A DNA stretch of 64,000 nt from Caulobacter sp. SL161 (GCF_026672375.1 NZ_JAPPRA010000001.1:1-64000), one strand, 5' to 3'. Numbered from the stretch's first letter, positions 40,341 to 50,545 are shown. The notes: a model not told the origin generated them from the letters alone. Translations and numbers: made by a program.

Positions 40341-41185
40341 TTGGCCGCGACGCGGGTCGAGGCCGCGCGCGAGTTCACCTGAGCGGGGGCCTTGGGGTAA
40401 CGCTTGGCCAGTTCGTCGAGGGTTCGGCAGGCTTCGGTGGTCTTTCTCAGCGCGACCATCGACCGGGCGAGCTTCAAGGTCGCGTCTGGAGCCCAGCTGG
40501 TCTGCGGCCAGCCGCGGATCGCGCCGATGTAGTTGCCGGCGGCGTCGGTATAGGCCTCGCGCACGAACTGCGTTTCACCCAGCCAGTAGCGAGCTTCCGG
40601 CGTCCTGGCGCTCTCAGGGTAATTGTTCACATAGGCTGCGAAGGCCTGCTCGGCATTGGCGTAGTCGCCCGCCAACAGCAGATCCTTGGCTTGCTTGAAG
40701 GCGACCGCCGGGTCGGCGGGCGGCGCGGGCGGCGGCGGGACATCTCCGGCCAGCGGCGGTGCGGCCTGGGCGGTCGCGGCCGCCTGCAGGTCGGCCAGCG
40801 TCCTCTCAATCGCGGCCAGCCGCTGCTCCAGCGCGTCAGCGCGAGCCTTCTGGTCGGCGGCGGCGCGTTGGGCCTTGGTCAGCTCGAAGTTCGTCGATTC
40901 GTTCTGGCCGTTCAGCCGGGTGAGCGTCTGCTCCAAGTCGGACACGCGCTCATTCAGCGCCGCGATCTGCGCGTCGGTCTCGGCCGGCTGCACCACCACC
41001 GGCTTGCCCGTATCGCGACCCTGGAAGACGATCGAGCGCAGCTCGCGCACGACCTTCTCCATGCGCTCGACGCGCTTGGCCGAGCGGTCATCGAGCGGAT
41101 CGGCCGGCGGCAAGGGCGTCTGGGCCACCGCGACGGCGGCGGTGGAAGCGAACAGGACGGCGAGCAGGGCGGATTTCAGCGTCAT
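40331..41185 (-). CDS. cpoB: cell division coordinator CpoB (YbgF)
   Basis: Periplasmic Tol-Pal partner that in E. coli links outer-membrane constriction with septal peptidoglycan synthesis. It is 284 residues. A signal peptide (MTLKSALLAVLFASTAAVAV) precedes a long coiled-coil region (ALNERVSDLEQTLTRLNGQN and ALEQRLAAIERTLADL). A proline-rich linker then leads to C-terminal TPR repeats (AFKQAKDLLLAGDYANAEQA). Two late cysteines (ACRTLDELAK and the penultimate residue) are unusual. It lies between pal and tilS. Confidence 0.94.
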   Translation of the reverse strand: MTLKSALLAVLFASTAAVAVAQTPLPPADPLDDRSAKRVERMEKVVRELRSIVFQGRDTGKPVVVQPAETDAQIAALNERVSDLEQTLTRLNGQNESTNFELTKAQRAAADQKARADALEQRLAAIERTLADLQAAATAQAAPPLAGDVPPPPAPPADPAVAFKQAKDLLLAGDYANAEQAFAAYVNNYPESARTPEARYWLGETQFVREAYTDAAGNYIGAIRGWPQTSWAPDATLKLARSMVALRKTTEACRTLDELAKRYPKAPAQVNSRAASTRVAAKCA

Positions 41186-41219
41186 GGCCGTGATTTACCG
41201 ATAGAGCCGAGACAAAACT

Positions 41220-41249
41220 AGGGCGGCTTCCCGCTTGAGAAGCCGCCCT
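41220..41249 (-). terminator. hairpin after pal
   Basis: AGGGCGGCTTC (41220-41230) is perfectly complementary to GAAGCCGCCCT (41239-41249), an 11-bp stem with an 8-base loop. On the minus strand AGTTTTG follows. It probably ends or attenuates the tol-pal transcript before cpoB. Confidence 0.65.
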
Positions 41250-41262
41250 GTCTGAACGCGTC

Positions 41263-41814
41263 TTAGCGAGCGCCGTCCGTGATGGCCGTGCGGCCGTTCC
41301 GGTTCTTGGCCCAGGCTTCTTCGCTCGAACCCGGATCGATCGGGCGTTCCTTGCCGAACGAGATCGTCTCGATGCGCGCGCTCGAAACGCCCTGGGCGAT
41401 CAGGAAGTCGCGCACGGCGTTGGCGCGGCGAGCGCCCAGAGCCAGGTTGTACTCACGCGTGCCGCGTTCGTCGGCGTTGCCTTCGATACGGATGCGCACG
41501 CTCGGATAGCGGTTCAGCCACTGGGCCTGACCGGCCAGAACCGGCTGGGCGTCGGCGCGGATCACATACTCGTCGGTGTCGAAATAGACACGGTCGCCGA
41601 TGTTGACGACGAAGTCCTGCACCGAACCGGGCAGGATGCCGCTCGACACCGGCGGCTGCGCCGGCGGGGTGTAAGGAGTCGGCTGGGTCGGTTGCGGCGC
41701 CGGCGCCGGCGGCGCGACGGGTTCGGGCTTCGGACGCGAAGCGCAGGCGGCGAGCGAGGCGGCGGCCAGGCCGACGAGCGCCAGTCTAACGGCGCGCTGG
41801 GTGTCGAAGCTCAT
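41263..41814 (-). CDS. pal: peptidoglycan-associated lipoprotein Pal
   Basis: Outer-membrane lipoprotein that binds peptidoglycan and TolB, essential for Caulobacter envelope integrity. It is 183 residues from the ATG at 41814. The lipobox is LAAC (cysteine at residue 24), then a proline-rich linker, then the OmpA-like domain with YFDTDEYVIRADAQP, IRIEGNADERGTREYNLALG and the conserved arginine in GARRANAVRDFLI. An upstream start at 41898 would place extra residues before the signal and is rejected. The 210 bp before the gene may hold its own promoter. Confidence 0.97.
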   Translation of the reverse strand: MSFDTQRAVRLALVGLAAASLAACASRPKPEPVAPPAPAPQPTQPTPYTPPAQPPVSSGILPGSVQDFVVNIGDRVYFDTDEYVIRADAQPVLAGQAQWLNRYPSVRIRIEGNADERGTREYNLALGARRANAVRDFLIAQGVSSARIETISFGKERPIDPGSSEEAWAKNRNGRTAITDGAR

Positions 41815-42024
41815 CCAGTTTCTCCTCAAGTCAACAAACTCTGGACCTGATCCATACCTGCGCAAAGCTTGGAATGGACCCTCTAAATGTCTGACCAAGC
41901 CTCACAATGATGTCAGATGCTCGTCAGATGACGCAGATTCACTTCCAGCGGGAATAAGCGCCGCCGTGACCGTCCTTAGCCGGGAACGCGTCCGCCCAGT
42001 TTAGGTTGCGCGGCCGCCCTGAGC

Positions 42025-43323
42025 CTAGTCCAGAAGGGGCGACCAAGCAGGGTCGGAGGCGGAACCGCTGTAGGCCGCAGGGCGCAGGATCCGCCCCGTG
42101 ATGTCGACGGTCCACAGCCGCGGATTACCGCTCGCGCCCTCGCGGAAGAACATCAGCACCCGCCCGTTCGGCGCCCAGGTCGGCCCTTCGTCCAGATAGC
42201 TGGTGGTTAGCAAGCGCTCATCGCCGCCGTCAGCGCGCATGACGCCGATGTGGAACTCGCCGCCCGTCTGCTTGGTGAAGGCGATGAAGTCGCCGCGCGG
42301 ACTCCACACCGGCGTGGTGTAGCGTCCGCCGCCGTACGAAATGCGGCGCACCCCAGAGCCGTCCGTGTTCATCACATAGATCTGGGCCTGACCGCCTCGG
42401 TCGGAGTTGAAGACGATCTTGGTTCCGTCCGGCGAGAACGACGGCGAGGTGTCGATGGCCGGATCCGTCGTGATCCGGGTGGTCGCGCGCGAGCGCAGAT
42501 CCATCACATAGATGTCGCTGTTGCCGTTGCGCTCGACCGAGAAGGCCACCTTGCTGCCGTCCGGCGAGAAGCGCGGCGCGAACACCATGCCCGGGAACTT
42601 GCCGACCGTTTCCTGGCGACTGGTCTCCAGATTCAGCAGATAGATCGACGAGCCGGTCGGCCGCAGGGCCATATAGGTCAGTTCCTGGCTGGTCGACGAG
42701 AAGCGCGGCGTCATCACGATGTAGGAGCCATCGGTCAGATACTGCGGGTTTGCCCCGTCCTGGTCCATGATCGCCAGGCGCTTGATGCGGTTCAACTTGG
42801 GGCCGCTCTCAGCGACGAAGGCCACGCGGGTGTCGAAATAGCCCTTTTCGCCGGTCAGGCGCTCATAGACCGCGTCGCTGATCTTGTGCGCCACGCGACG
42901 CCAGTTGTCGGGCGTTGAGGAGAACTGCAGCCCCAGGAGCTGTTGCTGGCTGAACACGTCCCACAGGCGGAAGTCCACGCGCAGGCCGCCGTCGGCGCCC
43001 ACGGTCACCTGGCCGTTGATCAGCGCTTGGGCGCCGGTGGACTGCCAGTCGGGGAAGCGCGGCTGCACGTTCACGTCGGCCAGCTTGTCGGGGACGCCCG
43101 CCACGTTCAGCGGCTGGAACAGCCCCGAGCGCTCAAGATTGCCGGTGATGACCTGGGCGATCTCGGCCCCGCGCGTCGAGCCCGAAAAGACCGGAATGGC
43201 GATGGGCAGCGGCTTGACCGCGCCGGCGTTGATGTCGACCTCGATCTGCGCGGCGGCCGGAGTGACGAAGGCCGCGCCGCTCAGCAGGGCGGCGACCATC
43301 AGCAGCAAGGCTCTAAGGCGCAT
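42025..43323 (-). CDS. tolB: Tol-Pal system protein TolB
   Basis: Periplasmic beta-propeller of the Tol-Pal complex, bridging TolA and Pal. It is 432 residues from the ATG at 43323, which has GGAGA five bases upstream. The signal peptide [20 protein letters not shown] is cleaved near AAAQ. The N-terminal domain ([20 protein letters not shown]) is followed by propeller repeats, seen as [20 protein letters not shown] and [20 protein letters not shown]. It lies 29 bp after tolA. Confidence 0.97.
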   Translation of the reverse strand: MRLRALLLMVAALLSGAAFVTPAAAQIEVDINAGAVKPLPIAIPVFSGSTRGAEIAQVITGNLERSGLFQPLNVAGVPDKLADVNVQPRFPDWQSTGAQALINGQVTVGADGGLRVDFRLWDVFSQQQLLGLQFSSTPDNWRRVAHKISDAVYERLTGEKGYFDTRVAFVAESGPKLNRIKRLAIMDQDGANPQYLTDGSYIVMTPRFSSTSQELTYMALRPTGSSIYLLNLETSRQETVGKFPGMVFAPRFSPDGSKVAFSVERNGNSDIYVMDLRSRATTRITTDPAIDTSPSFSPDGTKIVFNSDRGGQAQIYVMNTDGSGVRRISYGGGRYTTPVWSPRGDFIAFTKQTGGEFHIGVMRADGGDERLLTTSYLDEGPTWAPNGRVLMFFREGASGNPRLWTVDITGRILRPAAYSGSASDPAWSPLLD

Positions 43324-43352
43324 CGGGGTCTCCTTGTTCATCTTTTCAAGCC

Positions 43353-44165
43353 TCAACGCGAACAGGCCTGTTTTGCATTGAAGTTGAGGGCGATTTTCTG
43401 ACCGTACAGGTCCGACGGCAGGTAAGCGAACGGCGAGGCGGCGAACAACGCGCGGATGGCGCGGTCCGAAGCGGCCTTCACAACGGGATCGGGTGAGGAC
43501 GTGCCGGGCGACTCCGGCTGGCCGACCACCCGACCACCCGGTCCGATCACGAACACGACCCGCACGTTGACGTTGGAGCCGCCTTCGACCTCGCAGTTCG
43601 GGTTCCAGCGGTCCTGCACCTCGCCCTGCAAGCGACCCAGGGCCGCGGCCGAGAGCCCGGTGGCCGCGCCCATGGCCGGACGGGCCGAGACCGAGGTCTC
43701 CGCCCGCGCGGGCCCCTTGGGCGCATTGGCGGTGGGCTTGCCGGTCGCCTTCTGGGTCTTGGCGATCGAGGCTTCCAGCGAGGCGAAGAAGTCGTTGTCC
43801 GCCTTCTTCTGCGGCGTCGGCTTGGCGGGCGTCGGTTTAGGCGTGGGCTTGGGGGCCGGCGCCGGCTTGGGCGGCGCAGCCGGGGCGGGCGTCGGCGTCG
43901 GGGCCGGCGTCGGCGCAGGCGGCTGCGGCGTCGCCTCGGGCGTCGGCTCCGGGGTCTGGGCGGTCTGTTCCTCCAGCGCCTCCTCGGCCGGCCGCACATT
44001 GGTCGGACCATTGGTGACGATGGTGACCGGCACCGACTCGCCGATGGTGATCGGCTTGGACTGTTTCCACGGCAGGCCGAACGCGATCACCGCCGCCACG
44101 GCGCCGTGCAGGGCGATCGAGCCCAGCAGGGCCGGAGACAGAGTCTGTTCGCGGCGAGCGCTCAT
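43353..44165 (-). CDS. tolA: Tol-Pal system protein TolA
   Basis: Inner-membrane protein that transmits proton-motive force from TolQR to TolB-Pal. It is 270 residues. A single N-terminal span ([19 protein letters not shown]) carries the Ser-His pair expected for contact with TolQ. A long proline/alanine/lysine-rich periplasmic stalk (residues ~60-160) follows. The C-terminal TonB/TolA fold has [18 protein letters not shown] and [17 protein letters not shown]. It starts 7 bp after tolR. The stalk is Pro-Lys-rich rather than the long helical stalk of E. coli TolA, as usual in alphaproteobacteria. Confidence 0.94.
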   Translation of the reverse strand: MSARREQTLSPALLGSIALHGAVAAVIAFGLPWKQSKPITIGESVPVTIVTNGPTNVRPAEEALEEQTAQTPEPTPEATPQPPAPTPAPTPTPAPAAPPKPAPAPKPTPKPTPAKPTPQKKADNDFFASLEASIAKTQKATGKPTANAPKGPARAETSVSARPAMGAATGLSAAALGRLQGEVQDRWNPNCEVEGGSNVNVRVVFVIGPGGRVVGQPESPGTSSPDPVVKAASDRAIRALFAASPFAYLPSDLYGQKIALNFNAKQACSR

Positions 44166-44172
44166 GCCGCGC

Positions 44173-44691
44173 CTACTGCGCAGGCCGCAGGTCGGCCGCG
44201 CCTTCCGGCTGCGCGTCGCGCGGGGCCGCGCCCGTCGAAGGACCGCCGGTCTCGGTGATCAGGTTGATCTTGTTGAAGCCGGCGTTCGACAGACCCGCCA
44301 TCACCTGCGCCACGACCGCATAGGTCGCGCCGCCGTCGGCGCGCACGAAGATCGGCTTGTCATAGCCGTCACCGGCGATGGCGCCGATGCGCGGCGCCAG
44401 ATTCTCGAACGGGATCTGCGTCTCGCCGACGAAGATCTGGCCGTCCTTGCGGATCGACACGGTGATCGGCTCGTCCTGGTTCTGCAGGGCCGCGGCCTCG
44501 GTCTTGGGCAGCTCCAGCGGAACCCCGGCGGTCAGCAGCGGCGCCGAGATCATGAAGATGATCAGCAGCACCAGCATCACGTCGACCAGCGGCGTGACGT
44601 TGATTTCGGACAGCGCCCCGCGCGAGCGGCGGCCGCGACGACGGCCCCGGCGCCCGCCCGTCGCGAAGGCGTCGTTGGAGGACATCGCCAT
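44173..44691 (-). CDS. tolR: Tol-Pal system protein TolR
   Basis: ExbD/TolR-family stator protein of the TolQR proton channel. It is 172 residues. The single membrane span [20 protein letters not shown] contains the essential aspartate. The periplasmic domain includes [18 protein letters not shown] sequence and [20 protein letters not shown]. The N-terminus has a glycine/arginine-rich cytoplasmic tail. It starts 4 bp after tolQ. The C-terminal tail after LITETGG is longer than in E. coli. Confidence 0.96.
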   Translation of the reverse strand: MAMSSNDAFATGGRRGRRRGRRSRGALSEINVTPLVDVMLVLLIIFMISAPLLTAGVPLELPKTEAAALQNQDEPITVSIRKDGQIFVGETQIPFENLAPRIGAIAGDGYDKPIFVRADGGATYAVVAQVMAGLSNAGFNKINLITETGGPSTGAAPRDAQPEGAADLRPAQ

Positions 44692-44695
44692 CGGA

Positions 44696-45394
44696 TCAGA
44701 CCCGCTCGGCCAGGCGACGCTGGATCGCGGTCGACAGGTCGTCGGCGAAGCCCTCCAGGCGGCCGGCGTACTTGCCCGCGTCGGTCGAGAACTTGTTGTA
44801 GGCGATATAGGCCGGGATGGCGGCGATCAGGCCGATGGCGGTGGCGAACAGCGCCTCGGCGATCGACGGCGCCACGACGGCCAGCGAGGTGTTCTTCGAC
44901 AGCGCGATGTTCTGGAACGCGTGCATGATGCCCCACACCGTGCCGAACAGGCCGATGAACGGCGAGGCGGTGGCGACGATCGCCAGGCTGCCGAGACCTT
45001 CCTCAACCTTGGTGGTCTCGCGAGCGATCAGGGTGTCGAGAATGCGGTCGATGCGGGCGATCAGGAAGCCGGCCTGGGTTTCGCTCATCGCGCCCTTGCT
45101 CTTGGCGTCTCGCCACTCCTTCAGCGCCGCCTGGAGCATGCGCGGCAAAGCGTGGCGGGGATTGGCGCCGGCTTCTCCCGCGACATCCTCGAGCGAACGG
45201 CCGCCGCTGACCTGCTCTTCGAAGCGGTCGGCGGCGCGGTTCAGGGCCTGGAAGCGGAACAGCTTGTCCAGGATCACGGCCCAAGAGCCCAGCGAGGCCA
45301 GGATCAGACCGATCATGACGCTCTTCACGACCCAGTCGGCTTGCATGAACAGGGCGAAGAACGAGAAATTCGGGGCGGCGGCCGCGGCGTCCAT
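44696..45394 (-). CDS. tolQ: Tol-Pal system protein TolQ
   Basis: MotA/TolQ/ExbB proton-channel protein with three membrane spans, 232 residues. The first span includes [20 protein letters not shown]. The conserved cytoplasmic/membrane block [20 protein letters not shown] is followed by the third span [20 protein letters not shown]. It is the first of tolQ-tolR-tolA-tolB and follows ybgC after 114 bp. Confidence 0.97.
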   Translation of the reverse strand: MDAAAAAPNFSFFALFMQADWVVKSVMIGLILASLGSWAVILDKLFRFQALNRAADRFEEQVSGGRSLEDVAGEAGANPRHALPRMLQAALKEWRDAKSKGAMSETQAGFLIARIDRILDTLIARETTKVEEGLGSLAIVATASPFIGLFGTVWGIMHAFQNIALSKNTSLAVVAPSIAEALFATAIGLIAAIPAYIAYNKFSTDAGKYAGRLEGFADDLSTAIQRRLAERV

Positions 45395-45508
45395 TCGGGA
45401 TAGGCTCCGTTGGGTCGTCTGATCAGGACTGGAGAGCGCCGTATGGCATGAAGCGGCGCTGGGGTGAAACTATGACAATCGCTGAGCGATCCTGAAAATC
45501 GATATCGC

Positions 45509-45952
45509 TCAGCTCTCGGTCGGGATCAGCCAGGGTGAGAGCTTGGCCAGCATATCCGACGTCGGTCGGCGCGGCCTTCCCGACAGGCTGATACAGACCG
45601 CAACCACCTTGGCCTCGAACAGCACCTCATCGCCGCGTGTAATCGTCTGGCGGACGTGCAGTCGAACCCCCTCGGCGCGCTCGAACAGGGTGCGCACCAG
45701 CAAGGCGTCGTCGATCCGCGCGGCGCGCTTGAAGTCCAGCTCCATGCGAATGACCGCAAAACCGGTGTCCTGCTTGGCGAGCTCGGTGTGCGAGATACCC
45801 ACCACCCGGAAGAAGTCGCTGCGCCCCCGCTCCAGATAGCGCAGGTAGTTGGCGTGATAGACGATGCCGGTGAAGTCGGTGTCCTCGTAGTAGATTCGCA
45901 CCGGCAACTGGTGCTCGCGGCCCTCGAAGACGCCGGCGGTGGGCTCGATCAT
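45509..45952 (-). CDS. ybgC: acyl-CoA thioesterase YbgC
   Basis: Hotdog-fold thioesterase of the Tol-Pal cluster. It is 147 residues. The 4-hydroxybenzoyl-CoA-thioesterase signature is present: IYYEDTDFTGIVYHANYLRY, with the catalytic aspartate in EDTD. In E. coli the enzyme acts on acyl-CoA or acyl-ACP and is associated with phospholipid metabolism. Its ATG overlaps the end of the SEDS-like gene by 4 bp. Confidence 0.95.
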   Translation of the reverse strand: MIEPTAGVFEGREHQLPVRIYYEDTDFTGIVYHANYLRYLERGRSDFFRVVGISHTELAKQDTGFAVIRMELDFKRAARIDDALLVRTLFERAEGVRLHVRQTITRGDEVLFEAKVVAVCISLSGRPRRPTSDMLAKLSPWLIPTES

Positions 45953-46800
45953 GGCGCAGGCGGGTCCTGGTCGACGGAATTACCGAGCACCAGACCCAGG
46001 GACAGGCCCCAGGCCAGGATCGGCGCAGCGCCGTAGCCTAGAACAGGCGCAGGATAGTTTCCAAACAGGTTCCCGGCGATCCAGCCGGTCCACAGGGCGG
46101 CCAGGGCCAGGGCTTCGGCGCGACGCCCTGGCCGCGCGCGGGCGACCAGAAGGAACGGCGCGGGCAGGCTGATCATCAATAGCCCGGCCAGCACGCCCAG
46201 CACGGGATTGGCGGCGAACGTCTGATCCAAGAGACCCTCGACATAGGGCACGGCCGGCAAGGTGTCGGGTTCGACCCAAGCGCCGTAGGCCAGAAGACCG
46301 GCGATGGCCACGCAAGCCCAGGGAATCGCCTGACGCGGCCGCTCGACCAGCGCCGCCGCCGCCAGCGCCAGGGCCCAGGCCAGCGACGAGGCCGCGTCGT
46401 GTTGGTAGAGCAAGAGCAGGGCGATCAGGGCTGCTATGGGCGCCACGCGACGGTCGCCAAAGCCCCTGGCGAAGGCGAAGGCCGCGAACGGCAAGGCGAT
46501 GGATGCGGTGTGCAGCTGGACCGGGCCCAAAGCCACCCAGCGCTTGGCGCCCTCCAGCGAGACGCCGTTCATCAGCGTCAGGACCAAGGACAGGCCACAG
46601 GCGGCCATCAACACCCAGAGACGCCAGCGGGCGCGCCTCCAAAGCCACCCGACGACGAGCGCAAGGCCCGTCGCCAGCCCGGCGGCGAGGGCCTGGACGA
46701 TCAGCGCGTTGCGCGGCGCGCCGGCTGCGCTGATCGCCGCAAGGGAGACGGCGAGGCCGACAGCGGCGAGACCGGCGGTCAACAAGCGGATCAGGCGCAT
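45949..46800 (-). CDS. divergent SEDS-like (FtsW/RodA-related) membrane protein
   Basis: A 283-residue polytopic membrane protein with about eight to nine hydrophobic segments. Two stretches recall the SEDS family of peptidoglycan polymerases. GAKRWVALGPVQLHTASIAL matches the GAKRW-x-x-LG-x-x-x-x-x-x-S block. GNYPAPVLGYGAAPILAWGL matches the C-terminal P-x-P-F-x-S-YGG block. It is much shorter than FtsW or RodA (~370-400 residues). The catalytic-loop region is not recognisable, so polymerase activity is doubtful. I prefer the ATG at 46800 (MRLIRLLTAG) with GAAGG upstream; 46815 is also possible. It is tightly linked to ruvB and ybgC. Confidence 0.8.
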   Translation of the reverse strand: MRLIRLLTAGLAAVGLAVSLAAISAAGAPRNALIVQALAAGLATGLALVVGWLWRRARWRLWVLMAACGLSLVLTLMNGVSLEGAKRWVALGPVQLHTASIALPFAAFAFARGFGDRRVAPIAALIALLLLYQHDAASSLAWALALAAAALVERPRQAIPWACVAIAGLLAYGAWVEPDTLPAVPYVEGLLDQTFAANPVLGVLAGLLMISLPAPFLLVARARPGRRAEALALAALWTGWIAGNLFGNYPAPVLGYGAAPILAWGLSLGLVLGNSVDQDPPAP

Positions 46801-46804
46801 GCTG

Positions 46805-47845
46805 CTAGCCTTCATCGAACAAGGCCCCCTGCGCCTGCCCCGGCTGGGCGGCAGGCGGGGTCAGACCCAGATGCAGATAGGCCTTGCCGCAGGCCATTCG
46901 GCCGCGCGGCGTACGCTGGATGAAGCCCTGCTGCATCAGATAGGGCTCGATGACGTCCTCGACCGCATCGCGGGCCTCGGCGATGGCGTAGGCGATGGTT
47001 TCGACGCCCACGGGCCCGCCGCCATAGTTCTCGATCATGGCGCGCAGATAGCGGCGGTCCAGGCTGTCGAGGCCGCTCTCATCGACCTCCAGCCGGGCCA
47101 GGGCCATGGCGGCGGCCTTGCGATCGATTCGATCCGCGCCGTCAGCCGTGGCGAAGTCACGGACCCGGCGCAGAAGACGACCGGCGACGCGCGGCGTGCC
47201 CCGCGCCCGCTTGGCGATCTCATCGGCGCCGTCGTCGGTCAGCGGCGCGCCCATCTTGCGGGCGGCGTGCTGCAGCACGTGGCGCAGCTCGGCCGGGGTA
47301 TAGAATTCAAGGCGGATCGGAATGCCGAAGCGGTCGCGCAGCGGCGTGGCCAGCATCCCGGCCCGCGTCGTGGCCGCCACCAGGGTGAAGGGCGCAAGAT
47401 CGATGCGGATCGAACGCGCCGAGGGCCCCTCGCCGATCACCAGGTCCAGCACATGGTCCTCCATGGCCGGATAGAGGATCTCCTCAACGTTCGAAGACAG
47501 GCGGTGGATCTCGTCGATGAACAGGACGTCGTTGGCTTCGAGATTGGTCAGAATGGCCGCGAGATCGCCGGGCTTGTTCAGCACAGGCCCCGAGGTGGCG
47601 CGGAAGTTCACCCCCAGCTCGCGGGCGACGATCTGGGCCAGGGTGGTCTTGCCCAGGCCCGGCGGGCCGAACAGCAGCACATGATCCAGCGCCTCGCCCC
47701 GGCCCTTGGCGGCCTCGATGAAGACGCGGAGATTGCCCTTGGCCTGCTCCTGACCGACGAACTCGGCCAGGGTCTGGGGCCGCAGGGCGCGGTCGGCCGG
47801 CGCGAGGTCGCCGTGCTGGGGCTCGCCGGAGATGACGCGGGTCAT
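46805..47845 (-). CDS. ruvB: Holliday junction branch-migration helicase RuvB
   Basis: Hexameric AAA+ motor that drives branch migration with RuvA. It is 346 residues. Walker A is [16 protein letters not shown], Walker B is [10 protein letters not shown], and the sensor/arginine-finger region ([17 protein letters not shown]) is intact. The C-terminal winged helix ends [20 protein letters not shown]. Its start overlaps the ruvA stop by 4 bp. Confidence 0.98.
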   Translation of the reverse strand: MTRVISGEPQHGDLAPADRALRPQTLAEFVGQEQAKGNLRVFIEAAKGRGEALDHVLLFGPPGLGKTTLAQIVARELGVNFRATSGPVLNKPGDLAAILTNLEANDVLFIDEIHRLSSNVEEILYPAMEDHVLDLVIGEGPSARSIRIDLAPFTLVAATTRAGMLATPLRDRFGIPIRLEFYTPAELRHVLQHAARKMGAPLTDDGADEIAKRARGTPRVAGRLLRRVRDFATADGADRIDRKAAAMALARLEVDESGLDSLDRRYLRAMIENYGGGPVGVETIAYAIAEARDAVEDVIEPYLMQQGFIQRTPRGRMACGKAYLHLGLTPPAAQPGQAQGALFDEG

Positions 47846-48459
47846 CGCCCAAGCTCCTTGAGGCCCGCCTTGATCAGCGCCTGGACCGTCGCCTCTTCAC
47901 CCAGCTCGGCGGCGGCCGCCTCGACCACGCGGCGGGCGTTCACCTCGGCCACGCCCAGGCCCATCAGGGCCGCGACGGCGTCGCCGGTCGGGGCGGGCTT
48001 GGCGGGCGCGGACGGCGCGGACGAGGTCGGGGCGCTCATCAGCACCGGCCCGTCGGTGATCGGCTTGTCCTTCAGCTCGGTGACGATGCGCAGGGCCAGC
48101 TTCGGCCCCACACCGTTGGCGCGGCCGACGGCGGCCTTGTCTTCGCGCGCCACCGCGCTGGCCAGCTCGGCCGGCGACAGCACGTCCAGCACCGCCATGG
48201 CCGCCTTGGGGCCCACACCCTGGATCGCCTGCAGCAGCACGAAGGCGCGGCGATCCTCGCGGGTGAGGAAGCCGTAGAGCCTCAAGCCAGCGCTCTCGCT
48301 CCACTGGCTCTCGATATGCAACAGGGTCTCCTCGCCAAGGGCCGGCAGGCGCTGGAGGGTGCGGTGACCGCAGCGAACCAGATAGCCGACGCCCATGACG
48401 TCGATCAGGGCCTCTTCCTCGCCGACCTCGGCGACAGCCCCGCGCAGGCGGCCGATCAT
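47842..48459 (-). CDS. ruvA: Holliday junction-binding protein RuvA
   Basis: Tetrameric junction-recognition subunit of RuvAB. It is 205 residues from the ATG at 48459 ([19 protein letters not shown]). The OB-fold N-terminal domain has VGYLVRCG. The helix-hairpin-helix motifs are [20 protein letters not shown] and [18 protein letters not shown]. The C-terminal RuvB-binding domain is reached through an alanine/proline linker. The open frame extends far upstream antisense-free but is spurious there. It overlaps ruvC by 4 bp. Confidence 0.97.
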   Translation of the reverse strand: MIGRLRGAVAEVGEEEALIDVMGVGYLVRCGHRTLQRLPALGEETLLHIESQWSESAGLRLYGFLTREDRRAFVLLQAIQGVGPKAAMAVLDVLSPAELASAVAREDKAAVGRANGVGPKLALRIVTELKDKPITDGPVLMSAPTSSAPSAPAKPAPTGDAVAALMGLGVAEVNARRVVEAAAAELGEEATVQALIKAGLKELGR

Positions 48460-48965
48460 GCGACCCTCCGATTGGCGACACGCAGGTTGGCGTGGGTGAC
48501 GGCGACGGCGAGCGCGTCGGCGCAATCGGCCGTGGTCTTGCCCGCCGTGGGCAACAGGCGCGCGATCATGAAACCGATCTGGGCCTTGTCGGCCGCCCCC
48601 GTCCCGACCACCGCCTTCTTGACCAGGCGCGTGGAATACTCGGCCACGAGCAAGCCGGCGCGGGCCGGGGCGATCAAGGCGGCGGCGCGGGCGTGGCCCA
48701 GCTTCAGGGTCGACTGGGCGTTGGTGTTGAGGAACACTTCCTCGACCGCCGCCTCGTCGGGGCGATGCTGCTCGATCACCGCGGTGATGCCTTCGAACAG
48801 ATGCAGCAGCCGGTCGGCGAAATCGGCCTTTTCGTCGGGCATGATGACGCCGTGAGCGACGTGGCTCATGCGCGAGCCCTCGACCGAAAGCACGCCCCAG
48901 CCGGTGCGGCGCAGGCCGGGATCCAGGCCCAGAATTCGAATGGGGGCGCGATTCGCGTTCATCAT
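48456..48965 (-). CDS. ruvC: Holliday junction resolvase RuvC
   Basis: Metal-dependent endonuclease that resolves Holliday junctions. It is about 169 residues. The catalytic acidic residues lie in [23 protein letters not shown] and the C-terminal [13 protein letters not shown]. The start is uncertain: tandem ATG codons at 48965 and 48962 lie inside a LexA box, and an in-frame ATG at 48980 is also possible. First gene of the ruvCAB group. Confidence 0.95.
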   Translation of the reverse strand: MMNANRAPIRILGLDPGLRRTGWGVLSVEGSRMSHVAHGVIMPDEKADFADRLLHLFEGITAVIEQHRPDEAAVEEVFLNTNAQSTLKLGHARAAALIAPARAGLLVAEYSTRLVKKAVVGTGAADKAQIGFMIARLLPTAGKTTADCADALAVAVTHANLRVANRRVA

Positions 48966-48971
48966 GTGTTC
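48957..48971 (-). promoter_or_regulatory. LexA (SOS) box overlapping the ruvC start
   Basis: GTTC-N7-GTTC on the plus strand (GAAC-N7-GAAC on the gene strand), a perfect match to the alphaproteobacterial SOS box. It covers the tandem ATG codons proposed as the ruvC start. It predicts DNA-damage induction of ruvCAB. Confidence 0.85.
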
Positions 48972-49016
48972 TCGCACCATCGCCTTTTCGCGCCCCCACG
49001 AAAAGCCAGTCCTTTG

Positions 49017-49032
49017 CTAACGGACGGTTAAC
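49017..49032 (+). promoter_or_regulatory. CtrA-like motif in the ruvC/peptidase divergent region
   Basis: CTAA, seven bases, TTAAC: one mismatch from the CtrA consensus TTAA-N7-TTAAC. It lies 74 bp before the M20 peptidase and about 50 bp from ruvC. Confidence 0.35.
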
Positions 49033-49105
49033 CGCGCGCGCCCCTTGCGCACGGCCGCGACGCGGGCTCTGCTGCCCGCCACAAGGTCTTGGGGAGACGA
49101 ATTCG

Positions 49106-50530
49106 ATGAAGCCGATGGCATGGATGACGGCGGGCGCGCTGATGGCGCTGGCGACGGCGGCGAACGCGCAGACGGCCGAGCCGCCCAAGACCGTTCGTCC
49201 AGACCAACTGGCCTTCCGCGACCTCTACAAAGAGCTGGTCGAGATCAACACCACCCTGTCGGTCGGCTCGTGCACTGCGGCCTCCGAGGCCATGGGCGCC
49301 AGGCTGAAGGCGGCCGGCTTCCCAGAAGCCGACGTCAGGGTCGTGGTCGAGCCCAAGCATCCGCGCGAAGGCAATCTCGTCGCGGTCCTGCGCGGGACCG
49401 ACGCCAAGACAAAGCCCATGCTGCTGCTGGCCCATATCGACGTCGTCGAGGCCAAGCGCGAGGACTGGACCCGCGATCCGTTCAAGCTGGTCGAGGAGAA
49501 CGGCTATTTCTACGGACGCGGCACGTCGGACGACAAGGCCCAGGCGGCCATCTGGGTCGACAGCCTGATCCGTCTCAAGCAGGCGGGCTTCAAGCCCAAG
49601 CGCGACATCAAGATGGCCCTGACCTGCGGTGAGGAGAGCGAAGGCTATAACGGCATCGAGGACCTGCTGAAGAACCACCGCCCCCTGGTCGACGCTGAAT
49701 TCGCCCTGAACGAAGGCGCCTCCGGTTTGCTCGATGAACAGGGCCAGGCTGTCATGCTCGAGGTCCAGGCCGGCGAGAAGGTCTATCAGGACTTCACCCT
49801 CACCGTGACCAATCCGGGCGGACATTCCAGCCGCCCCGTTTCGCCCAATGCGATCTACCAGCTGTCCGCAGCCCTCGACCGAATCGGCGCCTATCCGTTC
49901 CCGCCGCGCTTCAACGACGCCACGCGGGGCTACTTCACCCAGATGCAGGCGCGCGTCACGCCCGAGCAGGCGGCGGCCATGAAGACGCTGGTCGCCGACG
50001 TCACCGATCCGGCCGCGCTCGCCTTGATCACCAAGGACCGCACATGGAATTCGATGCTGCGGACCACCTGCGTCGCCACCATGGTCAGCGCGGGTCACGC
50101 GCCGAACGCCCTGCCCCAGCGAGCTACGGCGAACATCAACTGCCGTATCCTTCCCGGCACGCCCATTGATGAGGTCAAGGCCAAGCTGGCCGAGCTGGCT
50201 GCGGATCCGGCGGTCGCCGTGACCCTGGCCCACGGCTCCAAGCCCGCCTCACCGCCCCCGCCGCTGACGCCGGCGATCATGGGCCCCATTCAGAAGAACG
50301 CCGCCAAGCTGTGGCCCGGTGTTCCGATCCTACCCGTCATGTCGACCGGCGCGACCGACGCGGTCCACACCAGCGCGGCGGGCATCCCGACCTATGGCGT
50401 CACCGGCCTGTTCCACGGTCCCGAGGGCACCGGCGCTCACGGCCTCAACGAGCGCATGCGCGTCAAGTCGCTCTATGAGGGGCGCGACTTCTTGCACGGG
50501 CTTATCCAGGACTATGCGGGCGGGAAGTAG
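49106..50530 (+). CDS. exported M20-family metallopeptidase
   Basis: A 474-residue zinc exopeptidase of the M20/M25/M40 group. The N-terminal signal peptide ([20 protein letters not shown]) ends near ANAQ, so it acts in the periplasm. The metal-site motifs are [11 protein letters not shown] (His, Asp), [11 protein letters not shown] (bridging Asp), [11 protein letters not shown] (catalytic and metal Glu), EFALNEGA and a late [11 protein letters not shown] histidine. A dimerisation/lid domain lies between. GGGGAGA eight bases upstream supports the ATG at 49106. Substrate not predictable. No operon partner. Confidence 0.93.
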   Translation: MKPMAWMTAGALMALATAANAQTAEPPKTVRPDQLAFRDLYKELVEINTTLSVGSCTAASEAMGARLKAAGFPEADVRVVVEPKHPREGNLVAVLRGTDAKTKPMLLLAHIDVVEAKREDWTRDPFKLVEENGYFYGRGTSDDKAQAAIWVDSLIRLKQAGFKPKRDIKMALTCGEESEGYNGIEDLLKNHRPLVDAEFALNEGASGLLDEQGQAVMLEVQAGEKVYQDFTLTVTNPGGHSSRPVSPNAIYQLSAALDRIGAYPFPPRFNDATRGYFTQMQARVTPEQAAAMKTLVADVTDPAALALITKDRTWNSMLRTTCVATMVSAGHAPNALPQRATANINCRILPGTPIDEVKAKLAELAADPAVAVTLAHGSKPASPPPPLTPAIMGPIQKNAAKLWPGVPILPVMSTGATDAVHTSAAGIPTYGVTGLFHGPEGTGAHGLNERMRVKSLYEGRDFLHGLIQDYAGGK

Positions 50531-50545
50531 CCAGGATCGCAAGCC

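Noticed and set aside
47842..49188. 448-codon extended frame that includes ruvA
   Set aside because: Residues before the ATG at 48459 are arginine/glycine-rich shadow of ruvC; only the last 205 residues are RuvA.
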